The position numbers were made by a program, and so were the translations under genes. Positions 60,901 to 64,000 of a stretch of DNA of 64,000 nucleotides are shown piece after piece; within the stretch, counting starts at the first letter, position 1, and each line of letters starts with the position of its first letter. Source of the DNA: Plectosphaerella cucumerina (Eukaryota > Ascomycota > Sordariomycetes > Glomerellales > Plectosphaerellaceae); contig JAGPXD010000002.1 of assembly GCA_020746995.1 (NCBI GenBank), positions 5,828,001 through 5,892,000 of the forward strand. The letters run 5' to 3'. Under the pieces are notes generated by a model. It searched no databases. It saw only the letters and a program-made list of their open reading frames with translations, and had not been told where the DNA came from.

Positions 60901-63900
60901 GTCCCGATACCATGGGAGATGAGGAACTGGACCAGCTTGATGTCCGTCCACGGAGCTGACATGGCGCCATGCAGAAGGTTTCTCCCCTCCGCGTCAACCG
61001 TGCCCATCCGCGCACCGGCTGCCATCATGACCTTGGCCGTCTTGGTTTTGTCCTCCGTGGTATAGACGCCGTTGCTGCTCATCATCTGGAACAGAGGTGT
61101 CCTGCCTAGGTGGTCTTTGACCTCCAGGTCAGCCCCTGAGGCTATTAGCAACTCCAGAAACGGCGTGCTGTCCCTAGTGGCCCATCTTGACGTGTAGCCG
61201 GGCAGACAGTAGTGGGTCGGCGTCTGCCCTCTGTCATTCTTGAGGTTCACATCGGCACCTTCGGCAATCAGCCGGCGCAGGAGGGCAAGGCCTGCATCGC
61301 CCAGCTCGCGGATAGAAGATACGGCATAGTGAAGTGCACCGTTGCCGTGATCATCGACAGCAGATGCATCAGCACCCAGGTCTAGGAGGCAGGTGGCTTT
61401 TGCTATCTTGGACTTGTTGCTGTACGGATTCTTGAGCGCGACGAGGAGCGGAGTCAGGCCGCGATGCGGCATCACCTGCGATTTGGCGTTGACATCAACT
61501 TTTCTCGCAAGTGCGCGGATGATACTCTCGTCCATAGTCGAGTGAAGCAGCGTCTCGCCAGAGAGATTGACGGCGTCGGCGTCCGCGCCTGCATCGAGAA
61601 GGCATTCGACAGCCACGACATCCTTTGCAAAGTGGAATGCGGTGCGCCCCTCGGAGTCAGCGAGGTCCAGATCGACTCCAGCATCCAGAACGAGGCGAAA
61701 GCACCTTCTGGTATTCTCGTCGCTGTCCCGGTTGTGTTCGCGCAAAGCAAAGTCCCCAAAAGAGTAGAGGCGAGCGCCGGCAAGCGCATGCAGCGCATTG
61801 CAGCCTTCTCCTTTGCGCCCCCCGCGTTCATGGCATCCCCGTCGGTGAATCTTGTTGGGATCCGCGCCTGCCTTGAGCAGCATCTTGATGGAACGGGCAT
61901 CTCGGAGTATGCATGCCCTGAACAGGGGCGTCGCGGATGATGATTTTGCGTTAACGTCGATGGCGGGATGCTGCAATAGCCGCTCGACCGCGTCGTGTCT
62001 CTGGTGTGTAATGGCCATGGCGAGGGCTCTCTTTGCTGTATCCGCGGTCTTGACGTACGTGAGAAAGAGGTCGACCATCCTGGCGTCTCCGTCGCGGAAG
62101 ACGTTGACACCGGGAACGGTGAAATTTGTCACTGGCTTCTTCCAGGGCTTATCTCGTTCAAACGGCTCGGCGCCAGCGTCGAGCAGTGCCTTGGCGATCT
62201 CGTGTTTATTGCGGCGGACGGCGTGGTGCAGTGGCCTTGAGCCGTGCCGGCCGGATGCCATCGGGTCTGCACCGTGATCGAGGAGGAGCTTGATGATTTC
62301 TGCGTCCTCGTGCGTCCTTGCCGCGATGCGGAGGGGGGGGTCAAGGGAGACCTCGTTGCTTGTGAGCCGGGCCTGTTCTAGGATCTTGCGTGCAAGACTC
62401 GTCAGGTTGAAGGCAGTAGCGAGGCCGATGGGCGTGAGACCTTTGGTGCTTTTGATGCCGGCGAGCAGGGTGAGCTTGTCGATGTTGTCCTCACGTTCTG
62501 CCAGTGCGAGGACCTGGCGGTCGACTTCAGTCTGGTCATGGCCCGCGAGCATGGCCCGGCGGGCGTGAACGTGCCAGTTAAGCGCTGCATATTGCAGAAA
62601 AGGAGGGAGGGCGTGCATGTTTTTGATTTGGTTGCTGCGACGATCCAGCTGGACAGTATCGAGATGGGTCGCGAGGTATGAGATGCAAAGAAGGGTCATG
62701 TGGTTGTGGCTTTGGCCGAGCGGATAGATGGCTTCTGGCAAGCCTGCAGCCCCTCCACCGGCGCCGAGAAACTCAGTCAAAGAGAGGTGGACAACTTGGA
62801 CGGTCTCATCAGGCAAGACCTGTAGAAGCGGTCCACAGGCGGAGCGGACGATGGTCTTGGCCACGCCGAGGTCCCCATTAGAGGATGCACCCAGCTCATG
62901 CTCAACGAGGTCTGCAATCTCCAGTAGACGAAGCGGCCGTGTCGCATATGTGACGCATCTGAGGACGAGAGGTTGCAGGCCCGGCGGCAGGTCTGGCCTG
63001 GATGCCTGTTCGCGCAACATGTCTGAGTACATGGCGGAAAGCTCGGCAGGCATGGACTCAAGAGCGGCATCAGGCCGGTCGAGGACGTGGTCCAGAGCCA
63101 GCCTGGCATATAGAAAGAGACCTTTGCTTTGGCGGAGAATCGCGTCGGCGATACGTGGGCTATCGTGGGCTGAGATCGATGATGCTTCGAGCCGGTGGTG
63201 TATGTATCCTACAATGTCCGCCTCGACACGCGCATCGAGGAAGATATTCAGGGTGTGAAAACTTCTGAGGGCCTTTTCGACGACCGCGACGGGACGGCTG
63301 GTGATGACGAGCTTGATCCCTTCGGGCCGCCAGCGAGCAAGTGCATCGAGCTGACGGAGGAACGGGTCCAAGGCGTCCAGATTCATCTCGTCAAGGGCGT
63401 CGACGAGGAGGTACACCCTTGGGACATGCTCGACGGCAATCCTGAGCAGGGCGAAGAGGCCGTCGAGGGAGGAGAGGCGGTCGTCATTGGGTTCGTTGGC
63501 TTCGATGTATTGAGCAAGCTCGGCCTGTAGGGGCGGGCTGTGGTGGAGGGCCTGGGCGAGCCAGTCGCGGAGAGCTGCTTCGGGAACGTTGTTGGCAGCG
63601 ATGCCGTGGCGGAAGAAGAAGTAAAGCACGGGTCGGTCTTCATGGCGCAGTCTGTCGACGAGGGCGGATGTGAGGACTGACTTGCCTGCGCCAGGAGGGC
63701 CTCGGATCCAAAGGATGCCTGGGCTGTTGGGCACCTCGGTCGTCAAGTGATCAGGGAAGTGCCATTGCTGGTAGGCGACTGTGGAGAATAGCCAGTCGCC
63801 AGTGCTAGGGAGATGTAAGGCGCGGTGTTTGGCGATCTCGCTGCTGGGGCCGTCGTACTTGGTCGGGGCTAGCAGGTTGGTGATGGCGGTTTGGACGCCT

Positions 63901-63977
63901 GGAGGCTGCGGAGGAATGTTGCCGGGATTGTAGTCGGCGAGATCTGTGTTGCCGACAAGGACAACGTCTGGTTCCAT
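57955..63977 (-). CDS. NACHT-ankyrin STAND protein, about 2000 aa, with a one-base frame break near 59130
   Basis: The main frame runs from the ATG at 63977. A NACHT NTPase domain has Walker A GPPGAGKS (residues 93-100), Walker B VYLLVDALDEM (about 188-198) and sensor ITSRP (about 225). A helical spacer leads, from about residue 500, into some two dozen ankyrin repeats (LLDHGADPMASGRHGSRPLH, LLDAGADADAVNLSGETLLH and so on). At about 59130 the frame is lost: it continues for 45 unrelated codons to a stop at 58992. Ankyrin sequence goes on one frame over (ALVLPLELVFINAIGDKT... to GREELLELVR) until 57955. A one-base deletion near 59131 explains it; no convincing intron does. STAND proteins of this type act in fungal non-self recognition and cell death. 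There is little N-terminal effector sequence, so the gene may start beyond the window. Confidence 0.8.
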
Positions 63978-64000
63978 GATGTTAAAGATGTGCAGAGATG

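Noticed and set aside
1..64000. CRISPR array, insertion sequence, rRNA operon or intact transposon
   Set aside because: No regularly spaced direct repeats with unique spacers, no transposase or reverse-transcriptase pattern and no rRNA-like sequence were seen.

Overview
The window is nuclear DNA of a filamentous ascomycete (Pezizomycotina, most likely a Sordariomycete; species not determined). Coding sequence is GC-rich. Introns are 44-100 nt with GT(A/G)AGT-type donors, CTAAC/CTGAC branch sites and TAG/CAG acceptors. The gene families are typical of such fungi: Zn2Cys6 regulator, RTA1 membrane protein, WSC-domain protein, GH18 and GH28 enzymes, S10 carboxypeptidase and a NACHT-ankyrin STAND protein. 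Genes are spaced every 2-3 kb with no operons. Exon joins below were worked out from splice sites and frame continuity, not from transcripts.

Left part (1-22 kb): an F-box-like protein, a Zn2Cys6 transcription factor, an F-box-like membrane protein, a cytosolic GH18 enzyme, an RTA1-family protein, a cysteine-rich single-pass membrane protein divergent from a GT32 glycosyltransferase, and two convergent, diverged paralogues of an unrecognised family (16340-17547 and 19617-20563).

Middle part (22-41 kb): a secreted inorganic pyrophosphatase with a probable GC-AG intron. It is followed by an accessory-looking island holding a frameshifted kinase-like copy, its intact tandem paralogue, a decayed coiled-coil gene and a 17-bp minisatellite. 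Next come a single-exon 1508-residue secreted protein joining a propeller-like region, Ig-like repeats and four WSC domains, a small secreted protein, a small hydrophilic protein and a PAF-acetylhydrolase-family enzyme.

Right part (41-64 kb): a Rad9/Crb2-like BRCT checkpoint protein, then a carbohydrate-use neighbourhood of an MFS sugar transporter, a secreted endopolygalacturonase, a secreted alginate-lyase-fold protein and a secreted serine carboxypeptidase. TATA-like and CreA-like motifs lie upstream of some of these, which is consistent with carbon-regulated scavenging of plant or external polymers (inference). Between polygalacturonase and lyase lies an initiator-tRNA-like gene with an intron and an apparent CAC anticodon. 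The last genes, all on the minus strand, are a mitochondrial hot-dog thioesterase whose reading frame needs a one-nucleotide exon, an alkyltransferase-like DNA repair protein with Trp at the catalytic Cys position, and a very large NACHT-ankyrin protein with a one-base frame break.

The observations most worth following up are the tRNA, the one-nucleotide exon, the kinase-like tandem pair, the paralogue pair and the frame-broken STAND gene.
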